A stretch of 64,000 nt of DNA from UBA6263 sp049305865 (GTDB lineage: Bacteria > Patescibacteriota > Gracilibacteria > Absconditabacterales > Absconditicoccaceae), in assembly GCA_049305865.1 (NCBI GenBank), contig JBAQPP010000038.1, forward strand, positions 22,603 to 86,602, written 5' to 3'. Positions within the stretch are counted from its first letter, which is position 1, and every line of letters begins with the position of its first letter. Below the pieces are notes generated by a model, which ran no database searches, was not told the origin of the DNA, and saw nothing but the letters and a program-made list of their open reading frames with translations. Positions 33,347-46,751 of this stretch are shown here, in pieces. A program made the position numbers and the translations under genes.

Positions 33347-35806
33347 ATGATAGATAGCAAAAAAGATAATAGTTTATCAATCAAAAAAATATTTAAAATA
33401 GTTTTAGGCTTTTGAATTTTTTCATTATTATTTTTCTGATTAAATCAAAATAATTACTATGTTTACGCACAAACACAAGAAGAAAGTACCTCAACGACCG
33501 AAACGACACAAGAAACACTAGATAAGACACTACAAGAGACAAAAGCACTATTAGACATAGTATTGAAAATAATTTATATGGTATCACGACCACTTCTTGT
33601 AATAGCATGAAATGCAATGGATAATTCACTGGTATATTGATCAGTATTTCATCTTGATGCTCCCCTATGGAAATTTCGAAATATTATGAAAAATTTTGCA
33701 AATTATACACTATGATTTGTATTATTATACCAAATATTAAAAGGCCTATTTAGTCTTAAATGAATAGATAAAAACGAAATATTTTGAATAATCAAAAAAA
33801 TTCTTTTAGCTGGTATACTTATACAAGCAAGTCGATTTATACTATCTGCTGTTGTTGATATTTCTACAATAGCTACATATGCTATCGGATGAATGCCTCT
33901 TACAATACTCAAAAATAGCAATCTTTGAGATCAAAAAATTCTATGAGTAAATTCTTCAATGAATTTATCAGATACCGCAAGCACAACACAAGAAGTTATG
34001 TGAGATACCGTTATATATCGGACATACGGAAATAATCCAGAATATAAGATATCTGATTGTAGAATATGAAGTGGTAATAATTCTAAATATATAATATGAA
34101 AAAAAATAAATTTTATAGAATGAAGCTGATCTAATACTGGATTAATAGCATTAGAAACATGAATGTGTATTTTATGAGGTCTACCATATACATTCAATGA
34201 ATTTCCAGACCTAGATTGAATAGAATCAAATCAGGGTTATAAAGAAAAGATCGATGAAATTATAGGTAGTAATCCCACTTTAGCTTGATTTGAAGAATGT
34301 TGATATATAATACCTATATTTGGACAATTAAAATACAATGAAAACAATACTTGCTTAGATAATCCATTAACTTTAAAAAATTTCTGAGCTCAATGATGAA
34401 GTTGACGACTAAATAATATAACATGATGAACTACGCTATCTACACTGATAGATAAATCAAAATGATTTGTATGACCACTTATAACTATATATTCTAGTAC
34501 ATTAAATTTTGGACAATTAATAGATACAGATTCATGATGAGATTCACTCACATTTGGTATTTTGTTAAAATTTTTGATAAAAACACTTATAGGTATTATG
34601 CTTATTCTACCAATTTTGGCACTTGCAATTATTATGCTGGCTAGGATATGAATACTACGAGTTACTATAGCATTTATACCCATATTGATAATCGATCAAG
34701 TATTCGGTTTCAAAATTTTTGATAAAATGGAATATCTTAAAACAGAAAATATTATTAAACTTATCTTTGCTCCTGTTATCATTGTATTTGGATTAAGCAT
34801 TGCACTAATATTTATGAGCACATTATCAAATATATTAGGTGAAAATAAAACTGATTTTACAAATTCTTGAATAATATCACAAAAAGAGTCAACTCTCCAA
34901 TGATTATGAATCACTCAATCTAAACCAGATTGTTATACCGTATTATGAACTTGGACTTTTTGTACAAAATTAAATATTGGTTGATGACTAGATAACATAT
35001 CATATCTATTAATAAATATTTTTGGTATAGCAATCATGTGGAGTTTATTGTTTTTGACAATCAAACAGACTTGAAGTATATGAGAGAAAATATGAAAAAG
35101 CATCAAAGAATGATGAGAAAAATTTGCAGGTAATATACCTATAGTACCTATACCATGATGAGAAAGAGTATGAATAAGTCAGATAGCATGAAAAGAATGA
35201 TTGTTCAATAAAATATGAAGTAATATAGAAACACAAATGAGTAAAGCAAATAGAGAAAAGCTTGAAGATGGGATTCCATCACTATATCCAAAAACACCAA
35301 CAACAGAAAAAGAATGAACAAATAATACACCACAAACAAACAACCCTCCAATTAACACAGATCAGATAAATAAAATAGTTGCTCAAGCAACCGCATGAAA
35401 CGCCATAGATGAAACAAAATTAAAAGAATTAGTATGAGAAGAAACCACAAAACAAATATCATGAGGAATGACAAATCGAATAAAAGAACCTGAGAATATA
35501 AAATTAATTTATAAAGCATTCGAAGACAAATGATTTACCCGCGAGGTTATATCAAATAAATTTGAGCATTTTATTTGAATAAAATTAGAAGACATCAAAT
35601 CAATAAAAGATTACAAAGCAGACATTCCAACAAAAGATATTAATACAATTATAACAGATCTTAATGCACATAAATTAGAAGCACTAGTAACAATTGCATT
35701 AGACACTGAATTAGAATTAACAGCATGATCAGTAAAGAAAAAATACAAAATAAAGAAAAATGGCAATAACTATGAACCAGAAGAAGTTGTACCACCAGTT
35801 ACATAG
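33347..35806 (+). CDS. VirB6/TrbL-like polytopic T4SS membrane protein (first)
   Basis: 819 residues, full length only with UGA=Gly. An N-terminal signal-like helix and a Thr/Glu-rich stretch precede a set of membrane helices. The core block FRNIMKNFANYTLGFVLLYQ and IQASRFILSAVVDISTIATY are landmarks. A large extracytoplasmic loop (about residues 205-410) follows, then more helices (ILLKFLIKTLIGIMLILPIL, KLIFAPVIIVFGLSIALIFM), a GGEKFAGNIPIVPIPGGERV segment and a charged soluble tail. Architecture and context fit VirB6/TrbL, the polytopic core of type IV secretion; sequence-level family membership is not checked. The next gene repeats the same plan. Confidence 0.65.
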
Positions 35807-35825
35807 TTTTATATATAAACCAATT

Positions 35826-37739
35826 ATGATATCCCAAGTTGAACAGCAGATCAAAACAAAAAATAGGATAAATACACTCAAAATTGTATCAGTATTTTTG
35901 ATTATATGATTTATATTTGTAGGTTTGTCCTTTGCAAAAGATGCATGAACCCAGAAAATAGATGACTTAGCAAAAATTGCACATTTTCTTGTAAGTTTTT
36001 TGTCTCGATGACGAGCCTTATTAGCAACACTAGCTGGTAAATTGATGTCAAATGATCTTATATATTGATCTTTTATGCATCTAGATATTTTTCTACGAAA
36101 GACTCGAAATATTATGAAAAACTTTGCAAACTATACACTATGATTTATGTTTTTATATATGATTATTAAGTCGCTCATAGACAAAGAATGAGCAAACGAC
36201 GTTATCAAAAAGAAGCTAGTTTGATTTGTTTTAGCATGAGTATTGATACAAGCAAGTCGGTTCCTTATATGAGCTGTTATAGATATTTCAACAATAGCAG
36301 TAACTGCCATATGAGCCATACCATGACAGATTATACAATCAGATATATGAGTACAAAAAAAACTTTGATATATAAATGCTTGATGATGAGCAAATTTAAC
36401 ATCTACTTGAGAAATATTAACTTGAATAGTAATGACATTTGATCCCAATAAAAAACTAACAGATAATGAACAATACATAGTTATAGAACCAAAAACATTA
36501 GATAGGCCTATAACACAAGATAATTATTTAGATATGATTTTACCAAGTTACAATACAATTTCTTGACCATTAATATTTTTTGGCACCTCTATATTTCAGT
36601 TTCAAGATTATTCTTTCTCTAATCCAAGTACAACAAGTAGTTGGAAACGGCTTATGGAATTTGCATTAAATCTATTGATAATAGTGATTTACTCATTAGC
36701 TATTCTGGCTCTCGTAATACTCAATTTTTTTAGAATATTTTTTTTATGGCTAGTTATAATATTTTCTCCATTTATTATGCTACTAGCAATATTCACAAGT
36801 ATGAAAATAATACCTCAAATCAAATGAATGGATGTAATTTCTATATGAAATGTATTAAAACTTATATTTAAACCAGTTATATTTATGGCCTATATCTCTA
36901 TTATGATGATATTCGTAATATGAGTAAGAGCAATGTTGATACCCATGAATGGCTGAGACGTAAAATTAAATGAAGAAGTAACAATCAATTCTCAAATGAT
37001 AAAAGAAAATTCATGGAATTCATCCATAAAATCTGATTGAATTTTTAATTTTTCTGTCAACTGAGCAAAAAATAGCATTGCAGACCTTATAGTATATTTT
37101 ATTACTCTATTTTTATTGCGATTCCTTCTAAAAACAGCTGTAAGCTCATGATCATGAATGACTTTTGTAGATGACAAATTAAAGAAGATGACAACATCAG
37201 CTGAAAATATAGCTTGACAAATACCTATTGTGCCTATAGCATGATGAGTATGAGTAAATTCAGTATTTTGAAGTAATAGTGATAGTTTAATAAACAAAGC
37301 TAAAAATAGCATAGGATGACAAATGAGTGAAAAAAATATGGAAAATATGAAAGACGCATTTCCAAAATTATACTGAGATGCTTGAATAAATTATGATTTA
37401 GAAAAATCTGCAATTGATACAAATAATCCAGAAAGATTTCGGACAGATGCTCAATCATTTGCTTCTAGTAATTGATGAATATCATATACTTGAACTTCAG
37501 AGTGATCAAGGGCATGGGTAAACGCAATGCAAACGCGATTTGATGCCAACAAAGATAAAAAACCATGAACTTGGAAGCGAGAGAGTTGAATAAATCTAGA
37601 TAAATTCATTGAATTAAATTATCTAGAAATAGACAAAAAAATGTGATGAACATGAGTATCTAGTAAAAAAGAATTTGAAAAAAAACCATATTGAGAAGCT
37701 ACAGACGCTCCAGATAAAAATAAAGAAAAAAAAGAATAG
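35826..37739 (+). CDS. VirB6/TrbL-like polytopic T4SS membrane protein (second, paralogue)
   Basis: 637 residues, 19 bp after the first copy. It shares TRNIMKNFANYTLGFMFLYM, LIQASRFLIGAVIDISTIAV and the segment SAENIAGQIPIVPIAGGVGV near the C-terminal domain boundary. The external loop is smaller than in copy one, and the tail is different, ending KKPYGEATDAPDKN. The pattern of a conserved inner core with variable outer loop suggests duplication and divergence, possibly for different partners. Probably co-transcribed with copy one. Confidence 0.65.
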
Positions 37740-37772
37740 TATTTTAAGTATTAGGCAATAAACTTTTTAAAC

Positions 37773-37800
37773 TTGAATAAGTTACAAATCTAAGTATATT
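37773..37800 (+). promoter_or_regulatory. Promoter for transglycosylase-like gene
   Basis: TTGAAT (37773-37778), 16 bp spacer, TATATT (37795-37800), 33 bp before the ATG at 37834. Confidence 0.5.
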
Positions 37801-37833
37801 GATAGCTGAAATTTATTTTCATAATTTTTTAAG

Positions 37834-38661
37834 ATGAAGAAAGTTTTGTATATATTGGGGTTCTCGATTTTTTGTTTATCTATCCCCCATACTCTTGCAT
37901 ATATCCCAACATCTTGAGATATTCAACAAATTAATTCTCTAAAAAATAGCTTAAATACTATCATTTCATGAAACAATCAGGATTTATGGAATTTTTATTA
38001 TCAATTAAAAAATTTACAAAGCAAATTTTGATCAAACTCAAGATTAGATTATATGCTCAATGACCTTAAGCAGCATCTATATACACAATTTTATACCAAA
38101 AAAAACCAAGCAAAACAAGAATCCAAAGAGATTAAACAAAACTTTGTAAATGAGTATATATCTTGAGTAATGATCAATTCTCCTATACCATGAAACTGTA
38201 CTTGACGATATAATACTTTGGATGACATTAGTTTTGCATATAATATACCTACAGCTTGGACAGTTGCTACTCGATACAGGGAAAGCACATGTTGATATTA
38301 TCTTCCTGGAAATGGCGATTGACCATTTCAGATACTTAGCAAAGATTATGGCACCTGAGAAATAACAGAAGACATATTTATACAATCAGCACAAGATTTT
38401 ATGACATTTACAAAAGCCAAACAAATACAATATAAAACAAAACTCTGAATCAAAATGACCTATACTTGATTTGATCGAACATGATTAATCAATCAATGAT
38501 CATTATACAACGGATGATTTATATCTTGAAATATAGTCATTCCCAATGCTCCCAAATATATATACGATTGATATTGAATAGAATATTCATGAGCAGTGAA
38601 ATATTGATTAATTCCAAAATTTATAAAATTTTTGGATCGAGAACTAAAAAATAAGTATTAA
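37834..38661 (+). CDS. Lytic transglycosylase-like secreted protein
   Basis: 275 residues. Signal peptide MKKVLYILGFSIFCLSIPHTLA, a helical polar region, then a segment PTAWTVATRYRESTCGYYLP followed by NGDGPFQIL that matches the SLT-type transglycosylase core (RES with catalytic Glu, then GxFQI). The C-terminal part has Tyr-rich sequence (TYTGFDRTGLINQGSLYNGG). Such enzymes cut peptidoglycan; in type IV secretion a VirB1-type enzyme opens the wall for the channel. Position directly after the VirB6-like pair fits that role. Active site assigned by motif only. Confidence 0.7.
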
Positions 38662-38736
38662 TCATACTATCATTGGGGTACAAAGTTCGATAATCGGAAT
38701 CTAAAAATTATAAAATTTTTAACTATAAACTGATTA

Positions 38737-41700
38737 ATGCCAACAAAAAAAAACAAATTGGAACAATTTTGACAAGAAATTACATTTCAATGAGTAAGGA
38801 CAAATAATCTAAAAAATATAGATATAACGTTCCCCAAAAATAAGATTATTACAATTACATGAGTTTCTTGATCTTGAAAATCTTCTTTAGCATTTGAAAC
38901 AATATATAAAGAATGACAATTTAGATATATAGAATCTCTAAGTAGTTATTTGAGACAATTTTTTAATTTATGAGAAAGACCAGATATAGACTATTGTTCA
39001 TGATTATCTCCAGCTATAGCAATAGAACAAAATAAAAAAGCTTGAAATTCTAGAAGTAGTGTAGGTACACTTACAGAAATAGATGATTACATCAGACTTT
39101 TATTTGCAAAGCTATGAGATACATATTGTTATAGTTGTAATAATCTTATAAGACCACAAAACGTAGATCAGATATTACAAGAAATAGAAAAAAAATATGC
39201 TGGTAAAAAAATATATTTAATCAAAGAATCTTGAACTGTAAAAACATCAAGTGATTTACTAGAATTTACAAAAAAGAATAGAAATAAAGTTGAGAAATGA
39301 AAATGATTTACTCGTTATTTACTGGTATCTAGTAATTTTGAACAAGAGTCTAAATCAAATAAAAAAACAAAATGAAACATTGACACAATAAAACAATGAA
39401 ACATGAAGCAAAGCGAAATCCTGCAAAACGGGAGTAAAATATTAGATCCAATAGAATATTTTTATCTAGAAACTCCCAATGTTCCTGAAAATTATTTTCC
39501 CATAAATATATATTGAATATACGATCGTATTACAATTGCTAAAGAAAAAATAGCTAGATTAAAAGAAGATATTATAAAAATATTATGAGAATCAAATAAA
39601 TTTTGAATCTACATCATCGAAGAAGGGACATTGACCAAACAGACAAACAAAACTACTAAGAAAAATTTAGATAATATATCATCACAGCAATGAAATATCG
39701 TTTCACGATTTACAGATAAAATGTATTGTCCGACTTGTAATATAACATACCCAGAATTTACACCACAACATTTTTCTCCAAACCGCCAAGAATGAGCTTG
39801 TACAATGTGTCATGGGATATGAGAAGTTTTACAAGTTGATTTGGAAAAGATACTGGATCCAAACAGTACTTATATGAGAGCAATTTTACCACGAAGAGAT
39901 TCAGCATTTTGACAAGCTGTATTAAAAAGAATAGCAGAAAAATATAGTATGAATATAGAAAAAATGTGGAAAGATATGCCAGAACGATTTTTACACGTAG
40001 TTTTATATTGAGATGAAGAACTCATCAGAATAAATAGTTGATGAAAATATACAAGTATGTATTATAAATGAATCGAAGAAATCATAAAAGACCAATATGT
40101 AAAATGACTTTTGACCGTAGATTTTCAAGCAATGTTAGAAATGAAAACCTGTCCAGATTGTCAATGAACAAGATTAAAAAAAGAAAGTTTAAATGTTTTT
40201 CTAACATTAAATAATAATAAAAAATCTGATCCAAAATTTAAATATAACATACGAAATTTACAAAAAGTACCTATGAAAGATATTATCGAAATTTTGGAAA
40301 CATTTAAAGAACAGTCTTGAAAAGCCTCCAATCTAATTGAAAGGATAACACATCCATTACTTGATAGAATCAAAACAATAGACGACTTATGATTATGATA
40401 CCTCATGTTGAATAGGTGAATAGATACTCTTTCTTGATGAGAAATACAAAGACTTAGACTAGCTAAACAACTATGAAATAAACTTACATGAATAATATAT
40501 GTATTGGACGAACCTACAATATGACTTGATCAAAGAGAAATTGTAAGAGCAATCAATTCAATAAGAAAACTCAAAGATATGTGAAATACAATAGTTGTCG
40601 TAGAGCACAATGAAGAATTTATAAAAGCATCTGATCGAGTAATAGAGATCTGACCATGAGCCTGAGATTTTGGTTGAGATGTCACTTTTAATGGCTCATA
40701 CGAAGACTTTTTAAAATCAAAGACATTAACAGCAAAATATATAAATTGAGAAAAAAAAGTTTCAGTGAAGTTTGATCATAAACCATCAAATAAATGGGTA
40801 AAAATTAAAAAAGCCAATAAATTCAATTTAAAAGACATAGACGTTAATATAAATTTATGAAGCTTCACTATCATAACCTGACCGTCCTGAGCAGGGAAAA
40901 CAACTCTTATGTATACAACATTATTTAGATTCCTAAATGAAAAACAAAAATTTGTTCAATGATATATCAGACTTCAATTACTCAAAAAATGACGGAATCG
41001 AGAAGAAATTATTTCTGCTCCAGTAATGCGCACAGAAGAGTATAGTCATTATGAGAATCTAGCATTACAAGAATTTTACAAAGACCTATGAGTAGATACT
41101 ATTATATGACATGAAGAAATTAAAAATACAATTTACGTTGATCAAACCAGCATAGGTAAAACACCTAGATCCTGTCCATCAACCTTTATAGGAGTATTTG
41201 ATAATATAAGAACTCTTTATTGATGAACCACTGATAGTAAGTATCTATGATTAACTCCTAGTTATTTTAGTTTTAATTCAGAAAAATGATCTTGTTTGGC
41301 CTGTCAATGATATGGCTATAAAAAAATTGAGCTACAATTTTTACCAGATACTTATGTAGCTTGTGATTTGTGTAAATGAAAAAGATATAAAAGTGAAATA
41401 TTATGAATCAAGCGACGCAACAAAAATATATCAGAGGTATTAGAGATGTATGTCTCAGATGCTCTAGAATTTTTTAAAGAAATAGATCATATAAAAAAAG
41501 ATTTACAACTAATGGTAGATATATGATTAGGATACCTAAGAATGTGACAACCAGCACATACCCTCTCTTGATGAGAAAGTCAAAGATTAAAATTAGTAAA
41601 ACATTTGTTAAAAGAATATAGATGACATACAGTATACTTTTTGGATGAACCCACGGTCTGATTACACCCGAGCGATATAGAAAGACTTTTAAAAGTACTC

Positions 41701-41811
41701 AGAGAATTCCTAAATAATTGAGATACTATACTTATGATAGAACACGATAAAAGTATATTGAAATTTGCTGATTATATAATCAGATTAGATGAATGAAAGT
41801 TAATAAAATAG
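38737..41811 (+). CDS. uvrA: UvrA, excinuclease ABC subunit A
   Basis: 1024-residue DNA damage sensor, a tandem ABC ATPase of nucleotide excision repair. First Walker A TGVSGSGKSSLAFETIY and second TGPSGAGKTTLMYTTLF are present, as are both signatures (LSGGEIQRLRLAKQ and LSGGESQRLKLVKH) and Walker B/D-loop segments VLDEPTIGLDQ and FLDEPTVGLHP. Two zinc-finger blocks are seen (CPTC...CTMCHG and CLAC...CDLCKG). Somewhat longer than usual (about 940). Most loop glycines are UGA. Confidence 0.96.
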
Positions 41812-41842
41812 ATATTTAAAAAAATTTTTTATAAGTTATATT

Positions 41843-42982
41843 CTAAAAAATAACAGTAAAACTACCAGCAACAGTTTCTTTAAATGTTGGTTTTTTTATA
41901 ATTATTTTAATATCATAATCTCATTTTCTTCAATTTCATTGTATAGTATAAAATCTATCAGCAATAGGTGAATCGAATTGAAAAAAATATTCTAAGAAGG
42001 GGTATATATTATCACCAAATGAACGTAAAAAATTAACCAAAACAAACTTAAGTTGCAATCAAGTATATTCGCTACTAGAAAGAATATCTCTGAATTGTTT
42101 ACTTGAAATATCGGCGACATCTGTCGATATAACATTTTGAGTATTGGGATTAGTAGCTGAATTATTAAAAATATTTTTTGAATTTCAAAAAATTATTCAA
42201 GATGAATTATTTATGTTAGATTTTCTTATAGTTGTATCTTGATCCGTATTTACAACATTTTCATCTCAATAATAAGATACAGATTCATTTGGCATTATAA
42301 GAAATTGATTTCAATTATGATATCATTTTAATGACCAATCTACAATAATATCATCATATAAACCATCTTCATCAGGATCACATATTTCTGGTAATCATGA
42401 ATCATTATTACACAAATTACTAATGGCAATACTATTACCAAAACCAGAAAATATTTTAGGTGATAGCCTAAATTGCCCAGATATGCTTGATCATGAATAG
42501 TCTTCTCTATATACTCAAGTACTATTATAATAATCATCAATAGAAGAATTATCTATACTCAACAAGATTGTTTCTACTAATTTATAATCTAGTTTATTAT
42601 AATTGTTTGAATTTCATCAAGATAATTGCAAATCTTTATCAACATTTCATTCTCAAATATTTGGAATTCTATTTGTTCTAGAATTTATTTCCCACAACAT
42701 TCAATTTCTATCATTCAATAAGATTGAAAATCCACTTAATACAGTATCGCTTGATTTTCAAAAAACATCTTGATCTAACCATCATCCAGATCAAACAAAT
42801 CATGGTCACTTATATTTCAAAACAAGTTCTCATCTCTCTACAGCTGAAATAGCTCAATAATAAGCCACATTATAATCTACTATATCTCCAAAACTAGCAA
42901 CAAAAGGAGCAAATATAGAATATATGCTAGAAAGTATAGCTAATCACGTAACAATAATAACTAGAACAAAAGCCAACAACAT
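41843..42982 (-). CDS. Pilin-like single-span surface protein
   Basis: 379 residues. The N-terminus LLAFVLVIIVTGLAILSSIY is an uncleaved or prepilin-type hydrophobic helix followed by an ordered helix YNVAYYGAISAVERGELVLK, similar to PilX-type minor pilins. The external domain is Asn/Ser-rich with a calcium-loop-like DPDEDGLYDDIIVD and few cysteines. No peptidase-type cleavage site (G/A before F-T-L-x-E) is obvious, so the pilin identity is tentative. Upstream on the same strand are a zinc-ribbon protein and relA. Confidence 0.6.
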
Positions 42983-42999
42983 AAGAAATATTTAGAAAA

Positions 43000-43458
43000 T
43001 TATAAATCAAATTCGATATTTGGAGCACCACATTTGTTGCAATATTGATAACTATGAGGATATTGTTCTCCACACTGTTTACATTTTATCCTAAGTTTTT
43101 CTCAGCATCTTATACAGCATTCATATTCTTTTGGATTGAAAGTACCACAATTATAACAAGAAACCATACTCAAAGCACAAGCTTCTCTCCGTGGGATATT
43201 ATCTTTTTTATATCAAATCGGTCTTACAATAATATATAATGGCAATCATATCAATGGTGAAAATATAGTAATCAAAACAATACTAACTATCTGAAGTAAT
43301 ACATTATTTGTTCTTGAGGCTATATCTTTTCAAACTCGTATAATACATACAATCCAGAGGAATATAAATAAAGATATCAAAACAATGAAAAAATCTTTCA
43401 TTCATGTTGCAGTAGTAAGATCTATATAAGAGCTATTCTGTGCTAAAACATTAAACAT
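43000..43458 (-). CDS. Two-helix membrane protein with zinc ribbons
   Basis: 152 residues. Two hydrophobic helices (FFIVLISLFIFLWIVCII and ILQ-type helix ending TIFSPLIGLPLYIIV) are followed by a C-terminal cytoplasmic domain with two zinc ribbons: CYNC...CCIRC and CKQC...CNKC. Such ribbon tails often mediate contacts with RNA or proteins. Stop is 17 bp upstream of the pilin-like gene start; gap to relA is 25 bp. Confidence 0.7.
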
Positions 43459-43483
43459 TTACAAGAAATTTAATATATAAAAA

Positions 43484-45688
43484 TTATTCTATACTCTTTT
43501 TAAGTATATCTATTGAACCAATATATTTTTTCAAGTCTTTCAAAAGAAATCACACTTTTGCAGGATTTAAAATTATAGAATCTATTATTAAAATATTATT
43601 ACCATCTTCATGAATTTTTGTTTTTAACTCAGATATAGGAAAATTTAATTCTGAAAAAATTGACATTACATCAAGTATTCACATATTTTTATTAATCATC
43701 TTTATTTTTAATAAAAAACGATATTCATTGTTTTTTTGATTATCTCGATGTGCTTCTAATAAGTTATCAAATGATATTGTCTTTAATGCTTTACAATCCA
43801 TTCTATGAATTTTCATCCCAAATTTTGAAGATTTTGCTATTATTTTATCACTTATTACTGGCTTACATTCAGGACAAAACGTACAATTCAAAAGTTTATT
43901 GTTGTCTACTATAACTTGTAAAATAGATTGATCAGATTTCTTATAATTTATTTGTGGATTCTCAAGCTTATTTGAAACAAATAAGTCAGGATAAGCTAAT
44001 TTTATAATACTATTATATGTGTCTTTTTTCTCAAAAACCAGTAATAACCTTTTCTCAAGCTCATTTTCTTCAATGACTTTATGTATTTTGTCTTTATCAG
44101 ATTTATAAACAGACAATCAAAGTTCTTTGAGTTCCTTATTTAATCACTGTAAAGTAGCGTCCAAGCGCTCTCTTTTTTCTTGTAATCTGATAAATCTCAA
44201 GAGTTGAGTTTTAGAGGTAGGTGTACGTAAAAATTCTAACCAATGCTTATTGGCTGAATATCTATTTTTAAAAGTATTTATATGTATTACATCTCAATTA
44301 TTGGGAATATAACTGATAGGTTTGATTTCTCGATTAACCAAAGCATTTTTGAATCTTAGTCAAATTTCAGAATGTATATTAAAAGCAAAATCAAGTACAG
44401 TAGCTCAGCCAGGAAGTTCTATAACATCTCATTGTGGAGTATAAATAAAAATTCACTTCTGTAACACTTCTATATTTAATTCATTTTTGAAACTTTCTTT
44501 TTCATCAGATGTTTTATAAGCATCTACTATTCTTTGAAGTCTTTTTATCCACTGAGACTGTTGTTGAGAAACAGAAACAGAAGCATTTTGTTCACTATAA
44601 GCAAAATGAGCTGCTACTCAAAATTCCGCAACATCATCCATTTCATAAGTCCTTATTTGCACCTCTACAGGGAAACGAAACATTCACAAAACGGTCGTAT
44701 GGATACTTTTATATCAATTAAATTTGGGCACAGCTATATAGTCCTTTATCTTTTTTATAAGAGGCGTATAATGTTTATGAATAATACCAAGTACCATATA
44801 ACAATCACCCACACTCTTTGTTATTATTCTATAAGCTATAAAATCCATCACACTAGATAAATCGCTTGTATTATATTTCTTTTGTAATTTTTCATACACT
44901 CTATATGGACTTTTTATTCTTCATTTAACATCAAAGTCTGTAATTCATTCTTTGTTCAACATATTAGTTAGCGTTTTTATTCATTTTTCAGTATATTTTT
45001 CTCATTCTCAAAAATATTTTTTTAAATAATTTAGTATTCTATCAAATTCAGTTAAATTTAATACTTTAAAAGATCAGTTTTCAAGATAAAGTTGATAATA
45101 ATAAAGACCAAGCCTTTTGGCTATAGGCACAAAAATCTTTAAGGTTTCTTCAGCTATCTTAACTCTTTTTTCAGGATTAGGATGATATTGTAATGTTTGG
45201 ATATTGTGTATACGATCTGCCAATTTTATAAAAATAACTCTAAGATCTTTGGCCATAGCAAGAAAAGTTTTTTTCAATGTTTCCAATTGTCTATCTTCTC
45301 ATTTATACTTAATTTTAGAAACTTTAACCAATCATTCACATATATCAGCAACTTCATGTCCAAATTCGCTTTTTATCTGTTCATAAGTAATAGGGGTATC
45401 TTCTACCACATCATGTAAAATACAAGCCTGAATAGACTCCAAATCTGGTTTAATTTCCATAAGAAATTGTGTAGATCTTAATGGATGTATTATATATGGT
45501 TCTCAAGATAGTCTATTTTGTCATTTATGTGCCTCCCTTGCAAACTCATAAGCTTTTTGGATAAGCTTTATTTTATCTTCTGACAAATATTTTTTTGCAG
45601 CAAAAATGATATCATCAACAATAAATTGTGGATCCGGATCAAAAACTGGTTTATAATCAAAAAAAATATCAATTTGTCTTATGTCCAT
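43484..45688 (-). CDS. RelA/SpoT (p)ppGpp synthetase/hydrolase
   Basis: 734-residue RSH protein. HD hydrolase landmarks: YIIHPLRSTQFLMEI, CILHDVVEDTPITY, LADRIHNIQTL. The synthetase domain follows (VMDFIAYRIITKSVGDCY, FNGYKSIHTTVLG, VEVQIRTYEMDDVAEFG), then TGS (FIYTPQGDVIELPGATVLD) and a C-terminal region that includes a Cys-containing NCTFCPECKPV block and an ACT-like end. Both catalytic domains look complete, so it should balance (p)ppGpp in starvation. Start ATG at 45688; a second, HD-only protein starts divergently 126 bp away. Confidence 0.92.
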
Positions 45689-45814
45689 AATGCAAAATCA
45701 AGTTTAAACAAAACCAAGTTAAGTAAATAAACAAAATATTCAATCCAAATTTTAAAACCTTGTATTTAAAATATAAATATGTATTGTCAATAAAGTTTAT
45801 AAATAGAAGCTTTG

Positions 45815-46720
45815 ATGCTTGAAAAAAATATAATAAAGAGTTTCTTGGAAAAAATATGATTGGAATCCCCAAATTTCAAAAAAGATTTTCTAACTATTCA
45901 AAAAGCCTGTAATATAGCGTTACAAGCACATCAATGACAAAAAAGAAAATATTCATGATGACCTTTTTTAGAACACCCTATAAAAGTTGCTCTACTATCA
46001 GCAAGAAGGTTTGCAGATTCAAAACTAGTAATAGCAAGTATATTACATGATACAGCAGAAGATAATAAAGACATCTCATTACAACAAATATACAAAACAT
46101 TTTGATATGAAATATGATTTATGGTAGATGCTGTAACAGACAATATAAATTATTTTTTTCATGATCCAAAAAAAAAATTTAACGATAAAATAGAGAAAAT
46201 ATTATATTGATGAATACAAGATGTTAGATGTATATTACTTAAACTACATGATAGAGAAAATAATATAAATACACTATGATGATTGGATACAGATAAGCAG
46301 ATTAGAATGAGTTTTGAAACACAAGCAATTTATGAGCCATTAAGAAAGCTTTTGGGATTTAATAGAAATAAAAAAAAATCTATAAAAGAATGTGATTCAA
46401 TACTAAAATACTATCTTTTAGCAAACAAAATAAACACAGCACAAGAATTTAAAGAAATGCTATTGGGGCAAACATTTTATGATCTAGATAACGACACATT
46501 TAACCTTGTTTACAAAAATACTAATCGTATCTTTTGGAAAATTCAAAACAAAAAGGTTTTTGAGAAATTAGTTGAAACAAAGAATTTCGATGAAAAAATA
46601 CAAGTAATATCAATTGAGCAAAATATAGATTGAGACTTCTGTGCTATCATAAAATACAAAGAATGAAATGTTTTTGGAAATTTTAATAGCAAATTAAAAA
46701 TACATACAAGTTTTTCTTAA
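45815..46720 (+). CDS. HD-domain hydrolase-only RSH-like protein
   Basis: 301 residues. HD-domain landmarks ALQAHQGQKRKYSGGPFLEH, ASILHDTAEDNKDIS and LLKLHDRENNINT match the hydrolase half of RelA/SpoT, but there is no synthetase, TGS or ACT region. This fits small alarmone hydrolases. It lies divergent to the bifunctional relA gene with a shared 126-bp control region. The C-terminal 100 residues (KIQNKKVFEKLVETKNF onward) are not recognised. Whether it acts on ppGpp or another nucleotide is open. Confidence 0.72.
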
Positions 46721-46751
46721 TATATTATTTATTTTTTTATATTATACAAAG

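Noticed and set aside
34390..34683. Minus-strand ORFs inside the VirB6-like genes (also 33703-34197, 36131-36478, 36992-37312)
   Set aside because: Opposite-strand shadows: the plus-strand frames are continuous membrane proteins with conserved paralogous blocks.
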